The position numbers were made by a program, and so were the translations under genes. A stretch of DNA of 64,000 nucleotides from Brevibacillus sedimenti (GTDB lineage Bacteria > Bacillota > Bacilli > Brevibacillales > Brevibacillaceae), in assembly GCF_020923495.1 (NCBI RefSeq), contig NZ_CP064048.1, forward strand, positions 3,597,001-3,661,000, given 5' to 3'. This document shows positions 54,751 to 64,000 of the stretch, piece after piece. Position 1 is the stretch's first letter. Each line of letters begins with the position of its first letter. The notes beneath the pieces are model-generated. The model had not been told where the DNA came from. It made no database searches and saw only the letters and a program-made list of their open reading frames with translations.

Positions 54751-55255
54751 GGGCCGCATCCTCCAGTTTTTTCAGCGACGCCTTCAGCTCACCCAACTGC
54801 TTGTTGAGCTGATCGATCCGATCCTGCAGGGCTTGTTTGGTCTTGTTGGTGCCGCCGATGGTTTCGCCTGTCAGCTGCAGATCTTCCTGGAGCGTCGCCA
54901 ATCCGCTCTGCACCTGTTTCATTTCGTTTTGGACGAGCGCCAGTTGTTCTTCTACCTGCTTCATCTGCTGCTCGTTCTGAGCCTGCACCTCTTGAAGGCG
55001 CTGGGTCACGAACTGCTGCTGCTTGTCCAGCGTGTGAACGGCAAACGCGTATCCGACGCCGGCCAGTCCCAGCCACAACAGCACAGCGATGACTGTGGGC
55101 ACAAGCGAGCGCTTATCGTCCGTCCCGGGAGCGACCGCCCGCACCAAACTGGTGAACAGGCCGTTTCTCCTGCGCTTTCCTCCCTGCTTCCCCTGTTCCG
55201 GGAGGCGCAGTGTGGTCGATGAAGTCGATGAAGCGGTAACGTACTTGTCGCTCAT
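54740..55255 (-). CDS. Membrane-anchored coiled-coil protein (171 aa)
   Basis: Short polar, Ser/Thr-rich and basic cytoplasmic N-terminus (about 50 residues), one transmembrane helix (VPTVIAVLLWLGLAGVGYAF, about residues 52-71) and a continuous coiled coil from about residue 75 to 168, presumably outside. The next gene has its own matching coiled coil, so the two may pair. The ATG follows GAGGAGGGAGAGCAG. It starts an operon of two. No known family. Confidence 0.75.
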   Translation of the reverse strand: MSDKYVTASSTSSTTLRLPEQGKQGGKRRRNGLFTSLVRAVAPGTDDKRSLVPTVIAVLLWLGLAGVGYAFAVHTLDKQQQFVTQRLQEVQAQNEQQMKQVEEQLALVQNEMKQVQSGLATLQEDLQLTGETIGGTNKTKQALQDRIDQLNKQLGELKASLKKLEDAARAW

Positions 55256-55330
55256 CTGCTCTCCCTCCTCTTGTGCGACATGAGTTGACATTTTATTATA
55301 ACACAATCACGGCAGGCGACACCGCATTGC

Positions 55331-55357
55331 AAAAAAGATCGGAACGCTCCGATCTTT
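55331..55357 (-). terminator. Terminator after the RDD gene
   Basis: A perfect 10-bp stem (55334-55343 with 55348-55357), 4-nt loop, then a run of T on the minus strand, 4 nt after the RDD stop. Confidence 0.85.
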
Positions 55358-55361
55358 CTGA

Positions 55362-56183
55362 TTACGGCCCAATCTTCCACTCATGTTGAAGCTGCTCGTG
55401 CAGTTGCAGCAAAAATCCGATCGGAAAAGCCATCGCCGTCTTCCGGTCAGGCCAATCCAACCTGTCGCACAGCCGTCGTGTGATTTCCAGGGCCAGTATC
55501 ATTCGCCTGTCCTCCGCCATGGTCATCAGGCGATCAACATAGGCGGAGAGAAGCTGCCAGTCTTCCCGGGTGATTGCCTGTTTCTGCTGTTCGGTCAACA
55601 CAAAGGGCGGTGCATCCGCCATCCAGCGGGCAAGTTTCCGCTTCTTGTGTCTTCGGGATAGACGCATCCCCTCGTCTTCCAACACGACAATCGTTCCGGC
55701 CACCATGTCGCCGATCCGTTTGTCCCGGGGATGAAAAAACACGACCAATCCGCCGAGAAAGTAGCCGGCCGGGAGATTGTCAATAATGCGGAACAAGTTG
55801 CGAATCACGGCGGACAAAAACGTCAGCGACTGGCCGTTTTCCTGGATGACGCGAAGGCCCATCCACTTCTTTCCCAGCGTCTGTCCGCCGCGGAAGTACT
55901 CCATCAGCAAAAAATAGGCGAAATTCAACACAGTCAGGACGATCAGCAGGATAGCCAGGGCGTAGCTATTTTCATCCTGGAAAAATTCCTCTTCACTGCC
56001 AAATACGACTATGACAATCAACACAAATACAGTAAGATTAACCAAGAGAAGGAGCAGCGTGTCAATCAGCTGGGCCGCCGCCCTGCTGCCCAACCCGGCC
56101 GTTTGAAACCGGAGCTGTACGTGCTCGGGAGTGACGATGGCCGTTTCTCTGTATGGGCGGTCGATGCTTTTCTGATCACTCAT
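55362..56183 (-). CDS. RDD-family membrane protein
   Basis: 273 residues. RDD domain with AGLGSRAAAQLIDTLLL near residues 28-44 (the Arg-Asp pattern), GGQTLGKKWMGLRV, and a C-terminal helical part without membrane segments. Three to four helices. RDD proteins lie often beside SpoIIM-like, MoxR and DUF58 genes, as here, but their role is unsettled. The ATG 56183 follows GGAG at a long 12-nt spacing. Divergent from the SpoIIM-like gene, 89 nt apart. Confidence 0.85.
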   Translation of the reverse strand: MSDQKSIDRPYRETAIVTPEHVQLRFQTAGLGSRAAAQLIDTLLLLLVNLTVFVLIVIVVFGSEEEFFQDENSYALAILLIVLTVLNFAYFLLMEYFRGGQTLGKKWMGLRVIQENGQSLTFLSAVIRNLFRIIDNLPAGYFLGGLVVFFHPRDKRIGDMVAGTIVVLEDEGMRLSRRHKKRKLARWMADAPPFVLTEQQKQAITREDWQLLSAYVDRLMTMAEDRRMILALEITRRLCDRLDWPDRKTAMAFPIGFLLQLHEQLQHEWKIGP

Positions 56184-56272
56184 GGGTAAAACGTTCTCCC
56201 TTCTCCGAAACGAGTAAGTACCATTCATATTCCTATTATTTGTAAATAGACCACGCAAACGGAGGGTTCATC

Positions 56273-57253
56273 GTGAATGTGACGTCGTTTTGGCACACCC
56301 ACAAATCCACCTGGGCCGAACTGGAGCGGCTGCTGGATCGTTTTCACAAGCGACCGCGGGAGATTGGCGCGGCTGACATTGACCGGCTGACGCTGCTGTA
56401 CAAAAAGACCTCTGCCCATTTGGCCTACATCCGCACCTATCACCCGCACGATGAGGTGACCCGCTACTTGAACCGACTGGTGGCCCGTGCCCACAACATC
56501 GCGTACAAGCAGCAGTCGACCAGCGGCGGACAGCTCTCCCGTTTTTTCTGGGTCAACCTGCTGGAGTTGATCCGCAAACGCCTGCCGTTTATCGGCTGGG
56601 CGGCCGTCCTGTTTCTGATCGGCGGCGTTTCCGGATTTGCCGCCGTCATGGCCGATCCGCTGAATCTCTACTACGTCCTGCCGGAAGGGATGGCCGAACG
56701 GATCGATCCCAGCCAGCTCGGCCAGGGACACGCAGCGATTGACAGTCCGTTGATCTCCACAGAGATCATGCTCAACAACATCAAGGTAGCGATTCTCGCC
56801 TTCATCAGCGGTGTGACGCTTGGCCTGGTGCCGCTCTATCTGCTGCTGTTCAACGGCCTGCTGGTCGGAGCGCTGGCCGCGGTCTACTGGCAGGAGAACG
56901 CCAGCTACGCGTTCTGGGCCTACATCCTGCCGCACGGCGTGATCGAGCTGACGGCCATTTTCATCGCCGGCGGGGCCGGTCTGCACATGGGCTACCGCAT
57001 GCTCGTACCTGGACCATACCACCGCAAATACCAGTTCCTGCAGGCGGCCAAGGAATCGGCCCAACTGCTGCTCGGAACGCTGCCGCTGTTTGTCGTCGCC
57101 GGTATCATCGAAGGGTACATCACGCCCTCCGCACTCTCCCTCGAGGCGAAATACGCGGTGGCGATTCTCACCCTCATCGTCATTGTCGGCTGGTACATAT
57201 ACGGGCTGAAGCGGCAGCGTCACAGCGCTTCTCTCGCCTTGATCTCCAAGTAG
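56273..57253 (+). CDS. SpoIIM-family (DUF95) membrane protein
   Basis: 326 residues. A soluble helical N-terminus (about 1-100, with WAELERLLDRFHKRP), then about six membrane segments with NNIKVAILAFISGVTLGLVPLYLLLFNG and HGVIELTAIFIAGGAGLHMGYRML, both characteristic of SpoIIM/DUF95 proteins. Not the sporulation SpoIIM itself (which is shorter), but the MoxR-cluster paralogue. The GTG follows GGAGGGTTCATC. Its last 34 nt overlap the convergent DUF58 gene. Confidence 0.85.
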   Translation: MNVTSFWHTHKSTWAELERLLDRFHKRPREIGAADIDRLTLLYKKTSAHLAYIRTYHPHDEVTRYLNRLVARAHNIAYKQQSTSGGQLSRFFWVNLLELIRKRLPFIGWAAVLFLIGGVSGFAAVMADPLNLYYVLPEGMAERIDPSQLGQGHAAIDSPLISTEIMLNNIKVAILAFISGVTLGLVPLYLLLFNGLLVGALAAVYWQENASYAFWAYILPHGVIELTAIFIAGGAGLHMGYRMLVPGPYHRKYQFLQAAKESAQLLLGTLPLFVVAGIIEGYITPSALSLEAKYAVAILTLIVIVGWYIYGLKRQRHSASLALISK

Positions 57254-58540
57254 CGGTTCACTACCGCCAGCGTGAGCTGATCGGCCGGGACGTCCAGAAC
57301 CTGGATGCCCGCGCCGATCATGTTTTGCTGAAACGCTTTCCGATCGAGCTGGAAGCGCTGGGCCAAGGCCTTGATATACGCCAGGCGGCTGCTGACAGTC
57401 TCCGCCTTGTTCCAGGCGTGCAGCAGCGGGTCGGCCAGGGAGAGCAATAACAACAGGTGACTGCGCCGAAACCGCCTGAGGTACGCAGCCATCTGATCTT
57501 CAAGCAGGTAGTTTTCCATGTCGGAAAACAGCACCGTCAGGCTGCGCCGCTTCTGCTGCCGAAACAGGTACTCCAGCGCCTGCAGCGGATTGGATTCGAC
57601 GAAGTCGCTCTGCAGGTCAAAGACCGCGTCCAGCAGGGTGTGCAGGTGGGCAAGCCCTCTGCCCGGCGGCACGTACACCTTGGTTTCATGGGAAAAGGCG
57701 AGCAGCGCCACCTGATCCCCCTGCCGCAGGGCAACGGCGGCCAGCGTCAGCGCCGCTTCCAACGACAAGTCCAGCTTTGTCCGGCCGTTCAGCTCCACGC
57801 CCATCATCCGGCCGCAGTCCAGGAGAATCGTCACGACTTTTCCCTGCTCAGGGCGGTACTGGTTGGTCATCAGGCGGCGCGTCCGCGCAGAGGCCGACCA
57901 GTTGATGTGGCGGGGATCGTCATCCGGTACGTAGTCGCGGATCGCGTGAAACTCCGAACCCGACGTGGCCCGACGCATCACTTTCCTGCCATCTACGATC
58001 AGGCTTTCCTGGAGCGAGTTGAGGTACCCGCGCACGGCGGACAGATCGGGATACACCTTGACAGACTGCTTGCAGGACAGCTTTGCCTGCTTTTGCCACA
58101 ATCCGATGCTCCCCCTGTAACGCAGATACAGATGAGACAACGTGTACGTCCCCCGCTCCCTGGCGCGGGTTTCGTAGCGGACCGTGACGGAGCCCGGCGG
58201 CAGTTCTCCCGCGAGCGGCTCCAGCCGATCAAATGAGAGCGGCAAATCGTCGAGCAGTTCGTACCAGACGAGTTGGCCGCTCCTGTTTTCCAGGTGGATG
58301 CAGACGGGCAGCGCCCGGCCAAGATCAATCTGTTGCGGCAGTTCACGCACCGCGATCAGTTCCCTGCGCCTGGGAAGCGATGCCAGGTCGATTACGCTCG
58401 CGATGACGAGCAACCCGTTCACCATCCAGAACACGGCATACCCCCAGCCGAGCAGGTATCCCAGCGCCGCCAGCGGGCAGCCGGACAGCGCCAGGAGAAT
58501 CAGCCGCCTGGTCGGCAAGATGAAGTCGTCGAAGAAAAAC

Positions 58541-59461
<921 letters not shown>

Positions 59462-59468
59462 GTCTAAA

Positions 59469-60605
59469 TCACTCCTTTTCCACGCGCTCTGTCATGTCAT
59501 CCAGCATGCGGCTTTCGGCCACCAACTGCTTGAGCGAGCAGCGCCCCTCCGCCTTTGCCCTCTCGATCCGATCGAGCAGACTGATGAGCGCGGCCGCCTC
59601 CGCTTCGCTCCACCTCGCCCTGGCTGCCGCCGCGATTTCAGCGGACGAAGCCCGGGTGTGAAGCCCCCAGCGCTCCTGCATGACCTGCCGCAGGTACGCC
59701 TCCCGGATTTTCAAGGCATCCAGGGTCAGGCGGCGCCGTTCGTACCAGCTCGCCACGGCCAGCAGCGTTTCATCCCCACGGCGAACCGTCCATTCCCGCA
59801 GGGTGTAGACAGGGCCAAATCGTTTGCCCTTCCGCCACAGCCAAAACAGGAGCACCAGCCCCAGTTGGGCCAGAGCCGCCACCAACCAACCCGGGTAGAC
59901 GGCGAGCATGCCCGGCTGCTGCCGATAGCCGTGATGGTATTCATCCAGCCAGATGACGCTCCAGTCCCCCTGCAAGTACGGCCAGATCAGTTCGAAGTGG
60001 GAGTGGTTCATCACCTGCTCGTTGGTCAGCCACTCGGGCACGAGAAACAGCGTGACTGTGCCAGCCCCCACCTGCGTCCGTCCGGCGATGATGCCCAGAT
60101 CGTCGGAGAGAAGCTTCTCCATGCCCGGCGTGTCGTCCAGCCGCTTGTGCGCATGCACCAGCCCGGTCCCGCTCTGACCGGGGATAGAGGTGTAGATGGG
60201 CCTCTCTTTTTTTGCCTCATCTCCTGCCTCCCCCGCGGAAACGGCCGACAGGTCAGCCTCCTCCCATCCGGTCGGATTTTTTTCAAACACGACCAGGTCG
60301 TTGCCGCTCTCCACCCAGCGGAGGATATCCTCCCGTTCGATGTCCGTCACCTGGAGCGGTTCGACCACGATCAGCAGCTGGCCGCTGCCCGACGGCAAAA
60401 AGCGCCACGGTTGACGCCACTCTTTGACGCCGCTTCGCTTTTCCCCCAGCAGCGTCGCGACTGCCTTGAGACCGGTTGGCTGGGGCGAAAACGAGACGTA
60501 CGGCGGATACGACGGAGCTGCCGGATTGATGAACAGCCAGCCCAGCACGCTTAGCAGCAGTACGGCGGCGGCGAGAGCCAGACGGTATTTAGCGACGGTC
60601 CCCAT
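59469..60605 (-). CDS. DUF4350 membrane protein
   Basis: 378 residues. N-terminal helix (about 8-26), a large outer domain of the glutamine-amidotransferase-like beta-alpha type (GSGQLLIVVEPLQVTDIEREDILRWVESGNDLVVFEKNPTG), a second helix near residue 240, and a cytoplasmic tail. Standard member of MoxR/DUF58 clusters in Bacilli and Actinobacteria. The ATG overlaps the DUF4129 stop by 17 nt, and its stop lies 7 nt before moxR. Confidence 0.85.
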   Translation of the reverse strand: MGTVAKYRLALAAAVLLLSVLGWLFINPAAPSYPPYVSFSPQPTGLKAVATLLGEKRSGVKEWRQPWRFLPSGSGQLLIVVEPLQVTDIEREDILRWVESGNDLVVFEKNPTGWEEADLSAVSAGEAGDEAKKERPIYTSIPGQSGTGLVHAHKRLDDTPGMEKLLSDDLGIIAGRTQVGAGTVTLFLVPEWLTNEQVMNHSHFELIWPYLQGDWSVIWLDEYHHGYRQQPGMLAVYPGWLVAALAQLGLVLLFWLWRKGKRFGPVYTLREWTVRRGDETLLAVASWYERRRLTLDALKIREAYLRQVMQERWGLHTRASSAEIAAAARARWSEAEAAALISLLDRIERAKAEGRCSLKQLVAESRMLDDMTERVEKE

Positions 60606-61233
60606 GCTGTCCCTCCCCGTTCCACTGCTGTTCCAGCTCGCTCACATGCTGCCAAAAGACCGACTCCTCCACGCGCTTCCTGCCGTACCACACCTGTTCA
60701 AAGGCGTGTGCATGGCGGCGAAACAGCGGTTCCAAAGCCGGCTGGCGTTCGCGCAGCTCATCCATATACTCCCAGTTGGTCTTCCACTTTTCCACCCGGA
60801 TCCACGACTGCTCCTGCAGATACAAGAGCAGGGACAGGAACATGAGGCGCATGCCTTCCCGCCACTCGCCCCGCTGTCCCATCTCCTTGGCTTCCCGCAG
60901 GCAATCGGCGTGCGTGCGGATGTGTTCCCCTCTCGAAAGCGGCGCTGCTTTTCGCTGTACCGTCCGCACCATCCGGCTGATAAGCCAGATGATCAGCACG
61001 AACAGGCCGATCAGAGCGGCGATGATGATCACACCCGAAAGCGTACTGACGGCTCCCGGCGACACGTCAGCGTGCTTCAGCAGGCGGCTGATCATCTCCA
61101 CGATGGGCTCCATCAGCACATCCAGCCAGCTTTTTCCCTCCTCTGCCCGAACGGCATACTCATCGGCAGACAATATCTGCGCCAGCCGCTCCTTGTCGCG
61201 GGAGAGTTGATCCGCATCAATCATGGCTGCCAT
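60589..61233 (-). CDS. DUF4129 membrane protein
   Basis: 214 residues with one central membrane helix (about residues 66-88) and a charged cytoplasmic DUF4129 C-terminal domain (EAKEMGQRGEWREGMRLMFLSLLLYLQEQ and RRHAHAFEQVWYG). In other genomes DUF4129 is often fused to transglutaminase; here it is a free-standing protein. It overlaps both neighbours (by 17 nt each). ATG 61233 or the fourth codon ATG are possible starts. Confidence 0.85.
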   Translation of the reverse strand: MAAMIDADQLSRDKERLAQILSADEYAVRAEEGKSWLDVLMEPIVEMISRLLKHADVSPGAVSTLSGVIIIAALIGLFVLIIWLISRMVRTVQRKAAPLSRGEHIRTHADCLREAKEMGQRGEWREGMRLMFLSLLLYLQEQSWIRVEKWKTNWEYMDELRERQPALEPLFRRHAHAFEQVWYGRKRVEESVFWQHVSELEQQWNGEGQHGDRR

Positions 61234-62218
61234 TCAACTCCGCCGCAGCCGAAGCCGCAGCCTGCCGCTTCAGCAGCGCCTCCACGTCTGTTCCTTCATA
61301 ACGCAGCTTCAGATCCAGATAGGAAAGAGCGTAGACAATCATCATCCACGGCATCAGCAGGCACGAGACCAGCACCTGGATCAGTTTGCTCAGGATGGAC
61401 GTGCCAAAAACGACGAGCGACAAGGCGGAAATGCCGCCAGAGAAGATGGTGTAGATCACCGTCATCACCAGGTACAGCGCTGCCAGGCGCCAGAAGTTGC
61501 CCTTTGTTATCTTCCAGCTCCTTCCAATACCAAGCCCTTCATGATCCAGCAACACTACCGGCAGGTAAAACCCCCAACGAATCACAAAAAAGCTCGATAC
61601 AAGCACGACTGTGATAATCAGTGCGATGTACCCGCCGATTAGCCAACCGATGAGGGCGAGCGGTGAAAGATCGCTGTCATCCACGGTCGCCATGCCTACG
61701 ATGCTGATGCCGACCACCATAAAAAGCACAGTCAAAATAACCAGGATGCCTGAAATGAACAGTCCAAATACAAACGTGCTGCCGGCGAGCGGCCACACCC
61801 GGCTCAGCGCCTGCTTCAGCGCCGCTTTCATGCTGATCGTCTCCCCTGTCACCCCCGCTCTGGTCATCAGCAGTGTCGCCGAGAGAGTCAGCGGATAGGC
61901 AAACAGCAACGTCAGCGGCACAATGACAAGCAGGTTCAACAGCAGGAGCCCCACGTTATCCCCCACGTTGTCGTTCAGGGCGGGGTCGGGCTCAACCAGG
62001 CGGTTTTGCCAGATTTCCCAAAAAGTCGACGATTCTTCATCGCTCTTCACCAGAGGCACGCTGTCAAAATCTGTCATTAATACCTCCTGCATCAGGAGAC
62101 ATGGTCCAAGTAGCAGCAACGTCAATAGAAAAAATTGAACAAAGTGATGCCGATAGAGAGAAAAGCTCCGATCCAGCAGGCTTCCCACTCCCATCGGTTT
62201 AAACTGCGAGTAATTCAT
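61217..62218 (-). CDS. Multi-pass membrane protein (GPDPase-membrane-domain-like)
   Basis: 333 residues, about six helices with VGSLLDRSFSLYRHHF at the N-terminus and GLGIGRSWKITKGNFWR in the middle, features I associate with the glycerophosphodiesterase membrane domain/DUF7847 family of MoxR clusters. First gene of the operon and translated from ATG 62218 after GGAGGTCTCGTGC. Function unknown. Downstream genes follow with overlaps. Confidence 0.8.
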   Translation of the reverse strand: MNYSQFKPMGVGSLLDRSFSLYRHHFVQFFLLTLLLLGPCLLMQEVLMTDFDSVPLVKSDEESSTFWEIWQNRLVEPDPALNDNVGDNVGLLLLNLLVIVPLTLLFAYPLTLSATLLMTRAGVTGETISMKAALKQALSRVWPLAGSTFVFGLFISGILVILTVLFMVVGISIVGMATVDDSDLSPLALIGWLIGGYIALIITVVLVSSFFVIRWGFYLPVVLLDHEGLGIGRSWKITKGNFWRLAALYLVMTVIYTIFSGGISALSLVVFGTSILSKLIQVLVSCLLMPWMMIVYALSYLDLKLRYEGTDVEALLKRQAAASAAAELNGSHD

Positions 62219-62384
62219 GCACGAGACCTCCACCTATGTATTAGCGATTCCCCGACCATTATACACGATTTTCCTACGTTTTTAAAAAATTCCTCTATGT
62301 TTGGAAAAATGTGTCGAGTTCCGCCAGGACTGGCTCATTTTTTCACCTGCTGGATATTTGTCCAATTCCTGCATTCCCGCCGTG

Positions 62385-62393
62385 CATATACTA
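62385..62393 (+). promoter_or_regulatory. Possible mother-cell (sigma-E/K) -10 element
   Basis: CATATACTA fits the CATANNNTA -10 of late mother-cell sigma factors. It would place a start near 62400, about 20 nt before the coding start at 62421. No convincing -35 was found, so it is weak. Confidence 0.35.
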
Positions 62394-62420
62394 CACCATG
62401 CACAGATGGAGGTGTCAGTA

Positions 62421-62918
62421 ATGAAAGCGGCCAAAGCAGCAAAAAAGAGGATAGCCCGTTCCGCATCCCGCTCCCGTTCTCTCACCGTTAGAACAACGCG
62501 GCGCATAAAGAAAAATGACAAGACGCTGCGCGTATATGTCCGACCGCCGCGGGTGAATGTCACCACTCCGACCCCACAGGTGAACGTCACGGCACCCGAG
62601 GTTCGTGTGGACGCACCCCCGCCCGCCATCATCCCGGCTCCTGTCGTCAAAGTAGATGTCGACTCTCCGGAGACGGCGGATGCGATCAGCATGAACAGCC
62701 TGCGAAAGGAACTGGAACGCTGCATGAAAAACCAAAAAGCCGTTGAAGTCATCCTGTCCGTCGATTGGGGAGCGCAAAGTCGCCGTTACCGGTTCGGGAA
62801 CCTGGTTCGCGTGGAAGACGGCATCATCGAATTGAAGCCTGCGCCCAGCGAAGAAGCTGTCCCTGGCAGTGTGATTATTCCCATGAATCGGATCGTGGCC
62901 GTCATCCCGACCTCCTGA
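62421..62918 (+). CDS. Probable spore-surface protein with basic N-terminus and VNVT repeats
   Basis: 165 residues. The first 35 are very basic (KKRIARSASRSRS). Next is a Pro/Val/Thr repeat region (VNVTTPTPQVNVTAPEVRVDAPPP, about residues 42-80), then a helix and a C-terminal beta-rich domain (AVEVILSVDWGAQSRRYRFGNLVRVEDGIIELKP, IIPMNRIVAVIP) of LSm-like strand pattern. No signal peptide. Composition and a possible sigma-E/K -10 suggest a coat protein. The ATG follows GGAGGTGTCAGTA. No family recognised. Confidence 0.75.
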   Translation: MKAAKAAKKRIARSASRSRSLTVRTTRRIKKNDKTLRVYVRPPRVNVTTPTPQVNVTAPEVRVDAPPPAIIPAPVVKVDVDSPETADAISMNSLRKELERCMKNQKAVEVILSVDWGAQSRRYRFGNLVRVEDGIIELKPAPSEEAVPGSVIIPMNRIVAVIPTS

Positions 62919-63093
62919 ACGTCTGTGGGGAGCAGACGAGTCTGCCTGCCGGCTCGGGCAAATCCCTGGATCGTTTCGCCGTCGCGTGCACGTTCCGCGC
63001 CTGGGCCGGTCTTCGTTTTTCCCGATCGTCTCCCATGGCGTGTCTGCTTTCCACAGGTGGACAAGCCTGTTTCGCAACGGATCACGCTCCGCT

Positions 63094-63148
63094 GAAAAAA
63101 AGAAACAGGGAGGCGTATTCCGGCACGTACCGGTCATATCCTCCCTGT
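63094..63148 (-). terminator. Terminator after the glycosyltransferase gene
   Basis: A 9-bp stem ACAGGGAGG/CCTCCCTGT (63105-63113 with 63140-63148) with an inner CCGG stem, then TTTCTTTTTTT on the minus strand. Between the 165-aa gene and this hairpin I see no gene. Confidence 0.8.
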
Positions 63149-63211
63149 CTGCTTCCCAAACGGACGCGCTTTTTGGCCTGTCATCTTACAAGGCGAACGA
63201 ATGAACGGGTG

Positions 63212-64000
63212 CTATCCGTTCCAGATCTGCAGCACTTCCTTTGCCACCCGGCTCCACGTGAATCGTTCCTCGGCCAAACGCCGGCCGGCGTTGCCCATTC
63301 TCCGCTGCAAATCGCGGTTGGAGAGCAGCGTGTGCAGCTTTTCGGCAAATGCCTGCGGATTTTCCGGCTGTTCGACCAACAGGCCGTTGCCGTTGATGAT
63401 CACCTCTGGATTACCGCCTCGCTGCGTCGTGACAAACGGCAGTCCAGCGGCCATCGCTTCATAGTGGACGCGGGCGAGCGGCTCCTCCCACTGCGAGGGA
63501 CAGACGAAAATATCGCCGGCCCAAAACCAGTGGTGAATCTGTTCGGCCGGCACGTATCCCGTCGTGATGACCGGAACGGGAGAACGCGCAGCCAGAGCAC
63601 GGACGTAAGCCACGTAATCGCTCACTTTGTCCACGCTGTACCAGGAACCCCCGACCAGGACGAGCGCAATGTCGGAATGGCGGCGCGACAGTTCGTTCAT
63701 CGCCCTGACCAGGACGTCGGCCCCTTTCTTCGGAGTGAGCCGTCCGACGAACAAGATGACCTGCTTTCCGTTCAGTTTGTACTCCGAGCGGAGCTGGTTG
63801 CGAATTTGCTTGGCCGTCTGCGACCGTTCCCACGGCACGAACACGTCCAGATTTACACCCGAATAGATGGTGCGCACCTTGGACGCCGCCTGCGGATACA
63901 ACTCGCAGATCACCTTGCCGACGTAATTGCTGATGGTGATGATCCGCTCCGTTTCTTCGATCGCCTTGATAGCGACGTCAGGTTCAATTTTGGCTGGATC
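63212..64000 (-). CDS. Glycosyltransferase family 4 (GT-B), N-terminus cut by the window
   Basis: The frame is open to the right edge, giving 262 residues of the C-terminal part. It has the GT-B donor-binding half: ILFVGRLTPKKGADVLVRAMNELS, GYVPAEQIHHWFWAGDIFVCPSQWEEPLARVHYEAMAAGLPFVTT and GNGLLVEQPENPQAFAEKL, with the EX7E-type acidic pair. The upstream part (SNYVGKVICELYPQA) fits the interdomain link. Probably a cell-wall, coat or exopolysaccharide glycosyltransferase; donor and acceptor unknown. Confidence 0.88.
   Translation of the reverse strand, partial: DPAKIEPDVAIKAIEETERIITISNYVGKVICELYPQAASKVRTIYSGVNLDVFVPWERSQTAKQIRNQLRSEYKLNGKQVILFVGRLTPKKGADVLVRAMNELSRRHSDIALVLVGGSWYSVDKVSDYVAYVRALAARSPVPVITTGYVPAEQIHHWFWAGDIFVCPSQWEEPLARVHYEAMAAGLPFVTTQRGGNPEVIINGNGLLVEQPENPQAFAEKLHTLLSNRDLQRRMGNAGRRLAEERFTWSRVAKEVLQIWNG

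Overview
The window comes from an endospore-forming, GC-rich Firmicute, most likely a Brevibacillus or a related Paenibacillaceae bacterium. This is inferred from the fapR-plsX-fabH-fabD-fabG order, the ylb block (rsmD, coaD, ylbJ, ylbK, ylbL, yceD, rpmF), a GerA-type germination operon, sigma-G-like promoters, bacterial Ku/LigD end joining, and strong Shine-Dalgarno sequences throughout. I see no rRNA, tRNA, CRISPR array, intact insertion sequence or prophage.

Region 1 (1-9.3 kb) is core metabolism: the FapR-controlled phospholipid/fatty-acid operon with a clear operator over its promoter, ribosomal protein L32 with YceD, a Lon-like PDZ protease, a patatin-like protein, the sporulation membrane protein YlbJ, and coaD-rsmD. 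The rsmD upstream region holds a probable structured small RNA. Region 2 (9.7-25.5 kb) mixes DNA repair, thiamine synthesis and spore germination. Ku is followed by a frameshifted cation/proton antiporter, and thiC sits behind a TPP riboswitch with its own terminator. The LigD ligase and polymerase are separate genes on either side of a four-gene ger operon. Two divergent sigma-G-like promoters lie between the ger operon and the LigD polymerase gene.

Region 3 (25.7-39.0 kb) is the most distinctive accessory block. It is a compact minus-strand operon that should convert anthranilate to 3-hydroxyanthranilate and then through meta-cleavage to pyruvate and acetyl-CoA. The genes encode an HpaB-type flavin monooxygenase, an FMN reductase, tautomerase, 3-hydroxyanthranilate dioxygenase, ACMS decarboxylase, 2-aminomuconate deaminase, semialdehyde dehydrogenase, and dmpEFGH-like lower-pathway enzymes. 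An aromatic-acid-type MFS transporter with an in-frame TGA precedes it, and a soluble chemoreceptor-like sensor plus two Crp/Fnr-family regulators lie divergently.

Region 4 (39-56 kb) carries a phosphate transporter pair behind a PhoP-like box, a diguanylate cyclase, a type III polyketide synthase with a methyltransferase, a secreted protein built from six GW repeats next to a MarR regulator, signal peptidase I, an ECF sigma/anti-sigma pair, a VanY-type peptidase, gamma-glutamyltransferase, and a phosphodiester-glycosidase-like protein with a coiled-coil partner. Region 5 (55-64 kb) is a membrane-associated cluster (RDD, SpoIIM-like, MoxR ATPase, DUF58, DUF4350, DUF4129, multi-pass membrane protein), then a probable spore-surface protein and a glycosyltransferase cut by the window edge.

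Three genes carry lesions in otherwise intact frames: two TAGs in a coiled-coil gene, a one-base frameshift in the antiporter, and TGA for Trp in the MFS transporter. These could be real decay or sequencing error and should be checked against reads.
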